DNA of 64,000 nucleotides from Clostridium hydrogeniformans DSM 21757 (GCF_000686705.1 NZ_KK366004.1:186001-250000); one strand, 5' to 3'. Shown: positions 25,644 to 35,627, counted from the first letter of the stretch. Notes: generated by a model from the sequence alone, not told the origin. Made by a program: numbers and translations.

Positions 25644-27170
25644 ATGAAGGGAAAAAGGCTACTAAAGATAATTGCATCAGTAGTATTGGGTGTTTCTATG
25701 ACATTCACATTATCTGCATGTGGTACAGGCGCTGTGGCAGGTAAGGATACTTTAGTTGTAGCACATGGTGCTGATGCTAAAACATTAGATCCACACGGAA
25801 CTAATGACCAACCATCGTCAAGAGTTTCAAAACAAATCTATGACAGACTAGTTGAGCAAACAGAAACTATGGAGATAGTACCAGGCCTTGCAAAAGAGTG
25901 GAAACAACTTGATAATCTAACATGGGAATTTAAACTTAGAGATGGGGTTAAGTTCCACAATGGAGAAGTCTTAAAAGCTAGTGACGTAGTATTTACATTA
26001 AACAGAATGAAAAATTCTAAATCGGTATCATCTATTATTTCCAGTGTGGATACTATAACAGCTAAGGATGACAGCACGGTGATTATTAAGACAAAAGAAC
26101 CATTTGCACCACTTCTTTCTCACCTTACACATACTGCTGCCTCTATATTAAATGAAAAAGCAGTTAAAGATGCAGGTCAAAACTATGGACAAAACCCAGT
26201 GGGAACAGGAGTATATAAGTTTGAGAGCTGGGATGCTGGAAGTAAAATTAATTTAGTAAGAAATGAAGACTACTTTGGCGAAAAAGGAAAAACGCCTAAG
26301 ATTGTATTTAGAAATGTAAAAGAAGGAACTAACAGAACTATAGGTCTTGAAACAGGTGAAATAGACATAGCATATGATGTTGAGCCTGTAGACACTAAGA
26401 GTGTTAGGGAGCATAAACAACTTCAACTTATTGAGGAAGAATCTTTAAGTTACACTCATATAACAATGAACAATAAAAAAGAACCATTTAACAATCCTAA
26501 AGTAAGAAAAGCCTTAAACTATGCAGTTGATAAGGATGCTTTAATCGGTGCTATATTATATGGAGCTGGAGTTAAAGCAAATGCTCCTATAGGAAAAAAT
26601 GTTTTTGGTTATACAGATAAGACAGTAAATTATGACTACGATGTAGCTAAAGCTAAGGAATTGTTAAAAGAGGCTGGTCTTGAAAATGGATTTAAAACAA
26701 GTATTTGGACTAATGACAACCCAGTAAGAGTTCAAATAGCTCAGATAATTCAAGCGAATTTAAAAGACGTTGGAATAGATGCTGAAATAGTATCTCTTGA
26801 ATGGGGAACTTTCCTTGAAAAAACCGCTAGAGGAGAGCATGACATGAGTATTGGTGGATGGACTACAGTTACAGGAGATGCAGACTATGCATTATATCCA
26901 CTATATCATAGCTCACAGCATGGTGGTGCAGGAAACAGAGATTTCTATAGCAATAAAGAAGTTGATAAGCTTTTAGAAGATGCTAAGAAGTCAATAGATC
27001 CTGTAGAAAGAAAAGACTTATATGAAAAGGCTATAATTGCAATAATGGATGACGTTCCTGAATTAGTTCTTTATTATGGAAAACAAAACGTAGGAGCTAG
27101 AAAAGAGATAGAAGGATTTAAACTTCATCCAGCAGGACATCATAATTTAAGTAAAGTAGAAAAAAAATAG
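25644..27170 (+). CDS. peptide ABC transporter substrate-binding lipoprotein (OppA/DppA-like), copy 1
   Basis: 508 residues. The lipobox is LSAC with the cysteine at 26, then a family-5 solute-binding domain: DAKTLDPHGTNDQPSSRVSKQIYDRLVE, the VKFHNGE core, and DVVFTLNRMK (about 115-124). The peptide-binder pattern NPVGTGVYKFESWDAGSK and RKALNYAVDKDALI follow. It captures oligopeptides or another peptide-like ligand outside the membrane. It is first of five genes, A-B-C-D-F, in the order of ATP-dependent Dpp/Opp systems. A close paralogue begins at 31218. The ribosome site is AAGGGGGA. Confidence 0.92.
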   Translation: MKGKRLLKIIASVVLGVSMTFTLSACGTGAVAGKDTLVVAHGADAKTLDPHGTNDQPSSRVSKQIYDRLVEQTETMEIVPGLAKEWKQLDNLTWEFKLRDGVKFHNGEVLKASDVVFTLNRMKNSKSVSSIISSVDTITAKDDSTVIIKTKEPFAPLLSHLTHTAASILNEKAVKDAGQNYGQNPVGTGVYKFESWDAGSKINLVRNEDYFGEKGKTPKIVFRNVKEGTNRTIGLETGEIDIAYDVEPVDTKSVREHKQLQLIEEESLSYTHITMNNKKEPFNNPKVRKALNYAVDKDALIGAILYGAGVKANAPIGKNVFGYTDKTVNYDYDVAKAKELLKEAGLENGFKTSIWTNDNPVRVQIAQIIQANLKDVGIDAEIVSLEWGTFLEKTARGEHDMSIGGWTTVTGDADYALYPLYHSSQHGGAGNRDFYSNKEVDKLLEDAKKSIDPVERKDLYEKAIIAIMDDVPELVLYYGKQNVGARKEIEGFKLHPAGHHNLSKVEKK

Positions 27171-27196
27171 GGAACGGATGAGAAGGGGGATATAAG

Positions 27197-28126
27197 ATGC
27201 ATAAGTATATATTAAAAAGAATAGCATTTCTTATTCCTGTATTAATAGGAGTTACCTTCCTAGTGTTTACGATACTTTCTTTTACACCAGGAGATCCAGC
27301 TCAATTAATACTTGGAGAGCAAGCTACACCAGAAGCGGTGTCAGAACTTAGAGAAGAAATGGGACTAAATGATCCATTCATAATGCAATATGGAAGATTC
27401 TTAAAAAATGCAGTTAAGGGTGATTTTGGAAGATCATACGCTTCTAAGAGACAAGTGTTTAATGAAATATTCCAAAGGTTCCCTAATACTCTTGTACTTG
27501 CTTTAGTAGGAGTTGCAGTTTCTATACTTATAGGAATTCCAGTAGGGATAATATCTGCAACAAAACAATATAGCTTTATAGATAGTTTTAGTATGATAGT
27601 TGCTCTTATAGGGGTATCTATGCCAAACTTCTGGTTTGGACTTATGCTTATATTAGTATTTTCAGTTAATCTTGGGCTTTTACCATCAGGGGGATTTGTT
27701 GGACTTAAGAGCTTAATTCTTCCAGCTATAACTTTAGGTTACAGCTCCTCAGCTATAATAACTCGTATGACGAGATCTTCAATGCTTGAGGTTATAAGAC
27801 AAGACTTTATAAGAACAGCTAGAGCAAAAGGGGTTAAGGAAAAGAAGGTTATATTAAAGCATGGCCTTAAAAATGCCTTAATTCCAATTATAACAGTAGT
27901 TGGACTTCAATTTGGAGGACTACTTGGAGGAGCCGTTCTTACAGAAACAGTTTTCTCTTGGCCAGGGGTAGGTACATTACTTGTTGATGCTATAAGACAA
28001 AAGGATACACCAATGGTTCTCGCATCTGTTGTATTCCTTGCAACAACATTTAGTATATGTAACTTACTAGTTGATATACTTTATGCATATGTAGATCCGA
28101 GAATAAAATCTCAGTACAGTAAGTAA
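27197..28126 (+). CDS. peptide ABC transporter permease (OppB/DppB-like), copy 1
   Basis: 309 residues with six membrane helices. The opening KYILKRIAFLIPVLIGVTFLVF and the segment FTPGDPAQLILGEQAT are the DppB/OppB hallmark. The EAA loop appears as RTARAKGVKEKKVILKHGLKNALIPI (about 210-235). It follows the binding protein gene by 26 bases with AAGGGGGA upstream. Its C-terminal half is almost identical to the copy 2 protein. Confidence 0.94.
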   Translation: MHKYILKRIAFLIPVLIGVTFLVFTILSFTPGDPAQLILGEQATPEAVSELREEMGLNDPFIMQYGRFLKNAVKGDFGRSYASKRQVFNEIFQRFPNTLVLALVGVAVSILIGIPVGIISATKQYSFIDSFSMIVALIGVSMPNFWFGLMLILVFSVNLGLLPSGGFVGLKSLILPAITLGYSSSAIITRMTRSSMLEVIRQDFIRTARAKGVKEKKVILKHGLKNALIPIITVVGLQFGGLLGGAVLTETVFSWPGVGTLLVDAIRQKDTPMVLASVVFLATTFSICNLLVDILYAYVDPRIKSQYSK

Positions 28127-28149
28127 TTATAGCAAAGGAGGATATGTAC

Positions 28150-29013
28150 ATGGCGAGTAATAAAAAGAGAAGCCAGTGGGCAGAGGTTTGGAGAAGACTT
28201 AAAAGAAATAAGCCTGCAATGATAGGACTTGCAATACTTACAATATTAATTCTTTTAGCGGTGTTTGCAGGGTTCATTGCTGATTATGATACAGTTGTTA
28301 TAAAACAAAATTTACCAGAAAGACTTCAAGGTCCAAGCGGAAAACACATATTAGGAACGGATGAATTTGGTCGTGATATATTTGCAAGATTAATCCACGG
28401 AGCAAGAGTATCCTTAAGAGTTGGTATTATAGCTGTTGGTATAGCTATAGCTATTGGGGGAACATTAGGAGCTATTGCAGGATATTATGGTGGGGTTTTA
28501 GATAACGTAATAATGAGAATTATGGATGTTTTCCTTGCTGTACCAAGTATATTACTTTCAATATCAATAGTATCAGCATTAGGACCTAACCTAATTAACC
28601 TAATGATATCAATAGGAATATCTTCGGTGCCTTCCTATGCAAGAATAGTTAGAGCATCAGTATTATCTATTAGAGATCAAGAGTTCGTTGAAGCTGCAAA
28701 GGCTATAGGAGCTAATGATGCTAGAATTATAATGAAGCATATAATTCCTAATGCTTTAGCACCAGTTATAGTACAAGCTACTCTAGGAGTTGCAGGTGCT
28801 ATACTATCTACAGCAGGACTTAGCTTTATAGGGCTTGGAATACAGCCACCAGCTCCAGAATGGGGAGCAATGCTAGCTGGAGGAAGACAGTATCTAAGAT
28901 ATGCATGGCATGTAACTGCTTTCCCAGGAATAGCAATAATGCTTACAATTCTTTCTCTTAACCTTTTAGGTGATGGATTAAGAGATGCATTAGACCCAAG
29001 ACTTAAGAACTAA
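28150..29013 (+). CDS. peptide ABC transporter permease (OppC/DppC-like), copy 1
   Basis: 287 residues from the ATG at 28150. An in-frame ATG at 28144 is only two bases from AAGGAGG (28135-28141), whereas 28150 has eight; it also aligns with the copy 2 start. An N-terminal cytoplasmic KKRSQWAEVWRRLKRNKPAMIGL leads into the first helix. HILGTDEFGRDIFARLIHGARVSL is the DppC signature. The EAA loop is EAAKAIGANDARIIMKHIIPNALAPVI. It forms the channel with the OppB-like protein. Confidence 0.93.
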   Translation: MASNKKRSQWAEVWRRLKRNKPAMIGLAILTILILLAVFAGFIADYDTVVIKQNLPERLQGPSGKHILGTDEFGRDIFARLIHGARVSLRVGIIAVGIAIAIGGTLGAIAGYYGGVLDNVIMRIMDVFLAVPSILLSISIVSALGPNLINLMISIGISSVPSYARIVRASVLSIRDQEFVEAAKAIGANDARIIMKHIIPNALAPVIVQATLGVAGAILSTAGLSFIGLGIQPPAPEWGAMLAGGRQYLRYAWHVTAFPGIAIMLTILSLNLLGDGLRDALDPRLKN

Positions 29014-29026
29014 GGGGGGATACGCT

Positions 29027-30016
29027 ATGAGTACCAAAGATACTTTAATAAAGATCGATAATCTTCATATAAATTTTGAAACTGTAGACGGCGTTGTAAA
29101 AGCAGTTAATGGGGTTAATTTAGAACTTAAGAAGGGTGAGACTTTAGGACTTGTTGGAGAAACAGGAGCAGGTAAAACTACAACTGCTCTAGGAATAATG
29201 AGACTAATACAAAGTCCTCCAGGAAAAATAACTAATGGAACTATAAAATTTGAAGGTAAGAACGTATTAGAGCTTTCAGAAGAGGAAATGAGAGGAATAA
29301 GAGGTAATAAAATATCTATGATATTCCAAGACCCTATGACTTCTTTAAATCCTGTAGAGACAGTAGGAGATCAAATAGCAGAAGTTATAGAAATTCACCA
29401 AGATGTAACTAGAGAAGAAGCTATGAAAAAAGCTGGAGATATGCTTGAGCTTGTTGGTATGCCAAGAGCTAGAGTAAATGATTATCCACATCAATTTTCA
29501 GGTGGTATGAAGCAAAGGGTTGTTATAGCTATAGCTCTTGCATGTAATCCACAATTTTTAATAGCTGATGAGCCAACTACGGCTCTGGATGTTACAATTC
29601 AAGCTCAAGTTCTTGAGATGATGAACAAGCTTAAGAATGATTTAGGAACTTCTATGATGCTTATAACTCATGACCTTGGAGTTGTTGCTCAGGTTTGTGA
29701 TAAGGTTGCTATAATGTATGGTGGAGAGATAGTTGAATCTGGTAGTCTTGAAGATCTATTTGAGAATACTAAGCATCCATATACAGAAGGATTATTTGGT
29801 TCTATTCCTAATCTTGATGAAGAAGTGGATAGACTATCTCCAATAAAGGGACTTATGCCAGACCCTACAGATCTTCCAAGCGGATGTGTGTTCCATCCAA
29901 GATGTCCTTATGCAAAGGATGTTTGTGGTAAAAAGGTACCTCTTATAACTACTATTAAAGATGGACATACTGTAAAGTGCCTAAAATATGAAGAAGAAAC
30001 TAAGAATTTATTTTAA
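29027..30016 (+). CDS. peptide ABC transporter ATPase (OppD/DppD-like), copy 1
   Basis: 329 residues. It has Walker A GETGAGKTT, FQDPMTSLNP at the Q-loop, signature FSGGMKQR, Walker B LIADEPTTALDVTIQAQ and THDLGVVAQVCD at the H-loop. The C-terminal oligopeptide-transporter domain holds a CVFHPRCPYAKDVCGKKVPL cysteine cluster that binds an iron-sulfur cluster in some relatives. Its partner ATPase follows 23 bases later. The ribosome site is AAGGGGGG. Confidence 0.94.
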   Translation: MSTKDTLIKIDNLHINFETVDGVVKAVNGVNLELKKGETLGLVGETGAGKTTTALGIMRLIQSPPGKITNGTIKFEGKNVLELSEEEMRGIRGNKISMIFQDPMTSLNPVETVGDQIAEVIEIHQDVTREEAMKKAGDMLELVGMPRARVNDYPHQFSGGMKQRVVIAIALACNPQFLIADEPTTALDVTIQAQVLEMMNKLKNDLGTSMMLITHDLGVVAQVCDKVAIMYGGEIVESGSLEDLFENTKHPYTEGLFGSIPNLDEEVDRLSPIKGLMPDPTDLPSGCVFHPRCPYAKDVCGKKVPLITTIKDGHTVKCLKYEEETKNLF

Positions 30017-30039
30017 ATTCACCTAAGGAGGAAAAGATT

Positions 30040-31005
30040 ATGAGTGAAAAACTGATTGAAGTTAAAAACCTAAAAAAATACTTTAATACTCCAAAGGGAC
30101 TTCTTCATGCAGTAGATGATGTAAGCTTTGATATAAATAAAGGTGAAACTTTAGGAGTTGTTGGAGAGTCTGGTTGTGGAAAATCTACAACAGGTAGAGC
30201 AATCCTAAGACTTTTAGAAGCAACAGGTGGAGAGGTTTTATTCCAAGGAGAAAACATATTAAAGTATGATAAAAGTAGATTAAGAGATTTAAGACGTGAA
30301 ATGCAAATAATATTCCAAGATCCATTTGCATCCTTAAATCCAAGAATGACAGTAAGTGAGATAATTGGAGAGCCACTTGCAATTCATAAGATGGTTAACT
30401 CCAAAGAAGGTCAAAGTAAAATAGTTAAGGAACTTATGGACACTGTTGGACTTAGTGAAAGACTTGTTAATACATACCCTCATGAACTTGATGGAGGAAG
30501 AAGACAAAGAATAGGAATTGCAAGAGCATTGTCTTTAAACCCTAAGTTTATAGTATGTGATGAGCCAGTATCAGCACTAGATGTTTCTATACAAGCACAG
30601 GTACTTAACCTAATGCAAGACCTTCAAAAGGACCTTGGACTTACTTATATGTTTATAACTCACGATTTATCAGTAGTTAAGCATATATCTAACCACATAG
30701 CAGTTATGTATCTTGGAACATTAGTTGAGAAGGCATCTTCTAAGGAATTATTCAAAAATCCTATACATCCTTATACTCAAGCACTATTATCAGCTATACC
30801 AGTGCCAAGTATAAAGCATAAGAAGGAAAGAGTAATCCTTAAGGGAGAGATAACATCTCCTATAAATCCAGCGCCAGGATGTAGATTTGCAAAGCGTTGT
30901 CCATATGCTAAGGATGATTGCTTTAAGGTGTCACCAGAGCTTAAAGAGGTTGTTAAAGATCACTTTGTAGCTTGTCACTATTATAAAGAAATAAATAATA
31001 TGTAA
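30040..31005 (+). CDS. peptide ABC transporter ATPase (OppF/DppF-like), copy 1
   Basis: 321 residues. It has Walker A GESGCGKST, IIFQDPFASLNPRMTV at the Q-loop, Walker B FIVCDEPVSALDVSIQAQ, and THDLSVVKHISNHIAVMYLG. The signature is LDGGRRQRIGIARAL instead of LSGGQ, a variant known in clostridial and bacilli OppF proteins; it leaves the glycines but replaces serine by aspartate. The C-terminus carries the CRFAKRCPYAKDDC cysteine cluster. It ends the first operon, with a strong terminator behind it. Confidence 0.93.
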   Translation: MSEKLIEVKNLKKYFNTPKGLLHAVDDVSFDINKGETLGVVGESGCGKSTTGRAILRLLEATGGEVLFQGENILKYDKSRLRDLRREMQIIFQDPFASLNPRMTVSEIIGEPLAIHKMVNSKEGQSKIVKELMDTVGLSERLVNTYPHELDGGRRQRIGIARALSLNPKFIVCDEPVSALDVSIQAQVLNLMQDLQKDLGLTYMFITHDLSVVKHISNHIAVMYLGTLVEKASSKELFKNPIHPYTQALLSAIPVPSIKHKKERVILKGEITSPINPAPGCRFAKRCPYAKDDCFKVSPELKEVVKDHFVACHYYKEINNM

Positions 31006-31011
31006 TAAATA

Positions 31012-31050
31012 AAAAAAGTAAGATACTCAATTTTGGGTATCTTACTTTTT
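31012..31050 (+). terminator. terminator between the two peptide transporter operons
   Basis: A perfect 11-bp stem, AAGTAAGATAC (31016-31026) with its complement at 31037-31047, with A-run before and T-run after. It separates copy 1 from copy 2, so each operon has its own promoter. Confidence 0.85.
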
Positions 31051-31154
31051 TTATTTATTATATTGTAAGAAGTATAGTTGATTTTTAAATCCTTCTCTTT
31101 AGAAAATAAAGTATAAATATAGATAAGCCTTTAAAGTTTTAGGTATAATAACTA

Positions 31155-31169
31155 GGTTTTCAGAATATT
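31155..31169 (+). promoter_or_regulatory. CodY-box-like site before the second peptide operon
   Basis: GGTTTTCAGAATATT matches AATTTTCWGAAAATT at 12 of 15 positions and lies just after a TATAAT-like -10 (31144-31149), a position suited to repression. Confidence 0.45.
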
Positions 31170-31217
31170 ATTTCATAAACCTAATTATAAACAATTTTAA
31201 TTAAGAGGAGGATTTAT

Positions 31218-32768
31218 ATGAAGGTAAGAAAATTTTTGAAAATATTAAGTGCTATAGCCATAGTAACATCTATTACTGTAGGACTTACAGCATGCGGAGG
31301 AGAAGGCAAAGTAAACGATACAACAGGTAGTTCCTTTAAGGAGCAAATGATTGTAGCACAAGGTGCTGATGCAAAATCATTAGATCCCCATGCAACAAAC
31401 GATCAACCTTCATCAAGGGTAACTAAACAGATATATGATAGACTTGTAGAACAAGATGAAAACATGAAATTAATACCAGGTATTGCTAAAGAGTGGAAGC
31501 AAGTGGATGATTTAACTTGGGAGTTTACTCTTAATACAGGTATAAAGTTCCACAATGGAGATACCCTAAAGGCTAGTGATGTAGCATTCTCATTAAATAG
31601 AATGAAAGGTGAAAAATCTGTTTCCCATATCATTGAAAGTATAGATACTGTAACAGCTAAGGATGATAATACAGTAGTTATTAAAACTTCAGCACCTTTC
31701 GCACCACTTCTAACTCATCTCGCTCATCCAGCATCATCTATATTAAGTGAAAAAGTAGTAAAGGAAAAAGGAGCTGATTATGGTCAAAACCCTATAGGTA
31801 CAGGTCCTTATAAATTCTCTAAGTGGGAAGTAGGAAGTAAAATACACTTAGAAAAGAATAAGGACTACTTTGGAGAAAAGGGAAAGACAGAAAAAATAAT
31901 ATTTACGAATATAAAGGAAGGTACCAATAGAACCATAGGACTTGAGACTGGAGAAATAGATTTAGCTTATGATATAGATCCAACAGATACAGGAAGGGTT
32001 AAAGATCATGCTGATTTAAAATTAACTGAAGAAGAAGATTTAAGTTATGCATATATAGGAATGAATAATAAAAAGGAACCTTTTAATAACGTAAAAGTAA
32101 GACAAGCAATAAATTATGCAGTAAACAAGGAGTCTATTATAAAGGCTGCTTTATATGGAACAGGAACCATGGCTAAATCTCCTATAGGAGATAAGGTTTT
32201 TGGTCATACAGATAAGGCAACAGGATATCCATATAATTTAGATAAGGCTAAAGAACTTATGAAGGAATCTGGTCATGAAAAGGGATTTAAGACAACTATA
32301 TGGACTAATGACAACTCATTAAGAACTCAAATAGCTCAAATAGTACAATCAAACTTAAAAGAGATAGGAATAGAAGTTGAAATAGTTTCCTTAGAATGGG
32401 GTAGTTATTTAGAAAGAACAGCTAAGGGAGAGCATGATATGTTTATACTAGGATGGACAACAGTAACTGCCGATGCAGATTATGGATTATATCCACTTTA
32501 CCATAGTAAGCAACATGGTAGTGCAGGAAACAGATCTTTCTATACTAATCCAGAAGTAGATAAGTTATTAGATAAAGCTAAGACTAGTACAAATCAAGAT
32601 GAAAGAAAAGAATTATATGATAAAGCTGTCACTTTAATCACTGGGGAAGCTCCAGAAATAATGCTTTATTATAAGAAACAAAATGTTGGAATGCAAAAGA
32701 AGGTAGAAGGGTTTAAGCTAAGCCCAGCAGGACATCATAGCTTAAAGAATGTGACAATTAGCAAGTAA
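31218..32768 (+). CDS. peptide ABC transporter substrate-binding lipoprotein (OppA/DppA-like), copy 2
   Basis: 516 residues, lipobox LTAC with the cysteine at 26. It aligns along its whole length with the copy 1 binding protein (DAKSLDPHATNDQPSSRVTKQIYDRLVEQ, IKFHNGDTLKASDVAFSLNRMK). It differs in many surface and pocket-region positions, while the permeases of the two copies are nearly the same. That pattern suggests the two transporters recognise different peptides. The RBS is AAGAGGAGG. It is the first gene of the second operon. Confidence 0.92.
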   Translation: MKVRKFLKILSAIAIVTSITVGLTACGGEGKVNDTTGSSFKEQMIVAQGADAKSLDPHATNDQPSSRVTKQIYDRLVEQDENMKLIPGIAKEWKQVDDLTWEFTLNTGIKFHNGDTLKASDVAFSLNRMKGEKSVSHIIESIDTVTAKDDNTVVIKTSAPFAPLLTHLAHPASSILSEKVVKEKGADYGQNPIGTGPYKFSKWEVGSKIHLEKNKDYFGEKGKTEKIIFTNIKEGTNRTIGLETGEIDLAYDIDPTDTGRVKDHADLKLTEEEDLSYAYIGMNNKKEPFNNVKVRQAINYAVNKESIIKAALYGTGTMAKSPIGDKVFGHTDKATGYPYNLDKAKELMKESGHEKGFKTTIWTNDNSLRTQIAQIVQSNLKEIGIEVEIVSLEWGSYLERTAKGEHDMFILGWTTVTADADYGLYPLYHSKQHGSAGNRSFYTNPEVDKLLDKAKTSTNQDERKELYDKAVTLITGEAPEIMLYYKKQNVGMQKKVEGFKLSPAGHHSLKNVTISK

Positions 32769-32790
32769 TAAGGAAAAAGGGGGATAGACT

Positions 32791-33720
32791 ATGTATAAAT
32801 ACGTCTTAAAAAGAATAGCCTTTCTTATTCCTGTTTTAATAGGGGTTACTTTTTTGGTTTTCTCTATAATGTCCTTAACACCTGGAGATCCTGCTCAGCT
32901 TATATTAGGAGAAAAAGCAACTACCCAGGATGTTAATGCTCTAAGAGAAAAAATGGGACTAGATGACCCTTTTATAGTACAGTATGGAAGGTTTTTGAAG
33001 AATGCAGCACAAGGAGATTTTGGAAGGTCTTATACATCTAAGAGAATGGTGTTTAATGAAATATTTCAAAGATTTCCTAACACTTTAGTTCTTGCATTAC
33101 TAGGCGTTGCAGTGTCTATCCTCATAGGTATACCTGTGGGGATAATATCTGCAACAAAACAATATAGCCTTATTGATAGTTTTTGTATGGTTATTGCACT
33201 TATAGGAGTTTCTATGCCTAACTTTTGGTTTGGACTTATGCTCATATTAGTTTTCTCTGTGAATTTAGGAGTTTTACCTTCAGGTGGGTTTATGGGACTT
33301 AAGAGTTTAATTTTACCAGCTATAACCTTAGGCTATAGTTCTTCGGCTATAATAACACGTATGACAAGGTCTTCAATGCTTGAAGTTATAAGACAGGATT
33401 TTATAAGAACAGCTAGAGCAAAAGGGGTAAAAGAAAAAAAGGTTATATTAAAGCATGGGCTTAAAAATGCATTAATACCAATTATAACAGTAGTTGGTTT
33501 ACAATTTGGAGGCTTACTTGGAGGGGCAGTTCTTACTGAAACAGTTTTTTCTTGGCCAGGAGTAGGAACTCTTCTTGTTGATGCGATAAGACAAAAGGAC
33601 ACACCTATGGTTTTGGCAGCTGTTGTATTCTTAGCTACAACCTTTAGTATATGCAACTTACTAGTAGACATACTCTATGCCTATGTAGATCCTAGAATAA
33701 AATCTCAATATAGTAAGTAG
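32791..33720 (+). CDS. peptide ABC transporter permease (OppB/DppB-like), copy 2
   Basis: 309 residues, the same length as copy 1. From about residue 180 to the end the two proteins differ at only one or two positions, yet their codons differ often, showing purifying selection after an old duplication. It carries the same six helices, the PGDPAQLILGEKAT segment and the EAA loop. It is preceded by AAAGGGGGA and followed after 15 bases by the OppC-like gene. Confidence 0.94.
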   Translation: MYKYVLKRIAFLIPVLIGVTFLVFSIMSLTPGDPAQLILGEKATTQDVNALREKMGLDDPFIVQYGRFLKNAAQGDFGRSYTSKRMVFNEIFQRFPNTLVLALLGVAVSILIGIPVGIISATKQYSLIDSFCMVIALIGVSMPNFWFGLMLILVFSVNLGVLPSGGFMGLKSLILPAITLGYSSSAIITRMTRSSMLEVIRQDFIRTARAKGVKEKKVILKHGLKNALIPIITVVGLQFGGLLGGAVLTETVFSWPGVGTLLVDAIRQKDTPMVLAAVVFLATTFSICNLLVDILYAYVDPRIKSQYSK

Positions 33721-33735
33721 GAGGGAGGAAGAGCT

Positions 33736-34599
33736 ATGAGTAGTAACAGGAAAAGAAGCCAATGGGGGGAAGTGTGGAGAAGACTAAAGAGAAATAAACC
33801 AGCTATGATTGGGCTTGTGGTAATATGTTTATTAATTATACTTGCAGTTATTGCAGGTTTTATAGCAGACTATGATAATGTGGTAATAAAACAGAATCTT
33901 GAAGAAAGACTTCAGGGACCAAGTTCAAAGTATATATTGGGTACAGATGAGTTTGGGCGTGATATATTTGCAAGGCTTATTCATGGAGCTAGGGTATCCT
34001 TAAGAGTTGGTATTTTAGCAGTTGGAATAGCCATAGTTATAGGTGGGTCACTAGGGGCTATAGCAGGATATTATGGCGGAGTTTTAGATAATGTGATAAT
34101 GAGAATTATGGATGTTTTTCTTGCTGTACCAAGTATACTTCTTGCTATATCTATAGTTTCAGCATTAGGACCAAGTCTTTTTAATCTTATGTTATCTATA
34201 GGTATATCCTCTGTTCCTTCCTATGCAAGAATTGTGAGGGCGTCGGTACTTTCTATTAGGGAACAAGAATTTATAGAAGCCGCTAAAGCCATAGGAGCCA
34301 ATGACTTTAGACTAGTCATGAGACATATAATTCCGAATTCTTTAGCACCAGTTATAGTACAAGCAACCCTAGGAGTTGCAGGTGCCATATTGTCAACAGC
34401 AGGACTAAGTTTTATAGGGCTTGGAATACAGCCACCAGATCCAGAATGGGGGGCCATGTTAGCAGGAGGAAGACAATATTTAAGAGATGCATGGCATGTA
34501 ACAACCTTCCCAGGAATAGCTATAATGATTACAATTCTATCCTTAAATTTATTAGGGGATGGACTTAGAGATGCCTTAGACCCAAGACTTAAGAACTAG
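33736..34599 (+). CDS. peptide ABC transporter permease (OppC/DppC-like), copy 2
   Basis: 287 residues beginning MSSNRKRSQWGEVWRRLKR, the same start architecture as copy 1. It contains YILGTDEFGRDIFARLIHGA, the EAA loop EAAKAIGANDFRLVMRHIIP and the conserved C-terminus LLGDGLRDALDPRLKN. It is the inner-membrane partner of the copy 2 OppB-like protein. GGAGGGAGG lies upstream. Confidence 0.93.
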   Translation: MSSNRKRSQWGEVWRRLKRNKPAMIGLVVICLLIILAVIAGFIADYDNVVIKQNLEERLQGPSSKYILGTDEFGRDIFARLIHGARVSLRVGILAVGIAIVIGGSLGAIAGYYGGVLDNVIMRIMDVFLAVPSILLAISIVSALGPSLFNLMLSIGISSVPSYARIVRASVLSIREQEFIEAAKAIGANDFRLVMRHIIPNSLAPVIVQATLGVAGAILSTAGLSFIGLGIQPPDPEWGAMLAGGRQYLRDAWHVTTFPGIAIMITILSLNLLGDGLRDALDPRLKN

Positions 34600-34613
34600 G
34601 GAGGAGGTAAAGT

Positions 34614-35627
34614 ATGAGTAATAAAAAAAATTTAATAAAGGTAGAAGACCTTCAAGTTGTCTTTCAAACAGTAGATGGAACAGTTAATGCAGTTAATGGA
34701 GTCAACTTAGATCTAAATGTGGGAGAAACCCTAGGGCTTGTTGGAGAAACAGGGGCGGGAAAAACAACAACTGCTCTTGGGATTATGAGGTTAGTCCAGA
34801 CGCCACCAGGAAAAATAGTAAATGGAAGTATAAATTTTAATGGGAAAAACCTTTTAGAGCTTTCAGAAGAAGAAATGAGAGTTATAAGAGGAAATGATAT
34901 ATCTATGATATTTCAAGATCCTATGACTTCATTAAATCCAGTTGAAACAGTTGGGAATCAGATATCTGAAGTAATTGAGATTCATCAAAACCTTGGAAAA
35001 GAAGAGTCCATAAAAAAGGCAGGAGATATGCTAGAATTAGTTGGGATACAAAGATCTAGAATTAATGATTACCCTCACCAGTTTTCAGGGGGGATGAAAC
35101 AAAGGGTGGTTATAGCTATAGCCCTTGCGTGTAATCCTAAGCTTTTAATAGCAGACGAACCAACTACTGCCCTTGATGTTACTATTCAAGCACAGGTTAT
35201 TGAAATGATGAATAAGCTAAAAAAAGATTTTGGAACATCAATGCTTCTTATAACCCACGACCTTGGGGTAGTAGCTGAGGTTTGTGATAAAGTTGCTATA
35301 ATGTATGGGGGAAAGATTGTAGAATCAGGAAGTCTTTACAATATATTTGAAAATACAAAGCATCCTTATACAGAAGGACTCTTTGGATCAATTCCAAATA
35401 TGGAGGAAGATGTTGATAGGTTATCTCCAATAAAGGGGCTTATGCCAGATCCTACGAATCTTCCAAGTGGATGTACTTTCCATCCTAGATGTCCTTATGC
35501 TAAGGATGTATGTAGAGAGAATACTCCTAAACCTACTGTAATAGAGGATGGACATAGTGTTAGATGTTTTAAATATGAAGAGGATACTATAAAATTATTT
35601 TTACCTAAGGAGGAGAACCATGAGTAA
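34614..35627 (+). CDS. peptide ABC transporter ATPase (OppD/DppD-like), copy 2
   Basis: 337 residues with Walker A GETGAGKTT, signature FSGGMKQR, Walker B LIADEPTTALDVTIQAQ, and the C-terminal CTFHPRCPYAKDVC cluster. It is eight residues longer than copy 1 at the end (tail LPKEENHE). The extra tail carries the ribosome site AAGGAGG for the next gene, with which it overlaps by eight bases. Confidence 0.94.
   Translation: MSNKKNLIKVEDLQVVFQTVDGTVNAVNGVNLDLNVGETLGLVGETGAGKTTTALGIMRLVQTPPGKIVNGSINFNGKNLLELSEEEMRVIRGNDISMIFQDPMTSLNPVETVGNQISEVIEIHQNLGKEESIKKAGDMLELVGIQRSRINDYPHQFSGGMKQRVVIAIALACNPKLLIADEPTTALDVTIQAQVIEMMNKLKKDFGTSMLLITHDLGVVAEVCDKVAIMYGGKIVESGSLYNIFENTKHPYTEGLFGSIPNMEEDVDRLSPIKGLMPDPTNLPSGCTFHPRCPYAKDVCRENTPKPTVIEDGHSVRCFKYEEDTIKLFLPKEENHE

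Noticed and set aside
33333-33671. 112-residue minus-strand frame inside the second oppB-like gene
   Set aside because: A shadow of a strongly conserved coding sequence; the same is true of the other long antisense frames in the transporter and transketolase genes.
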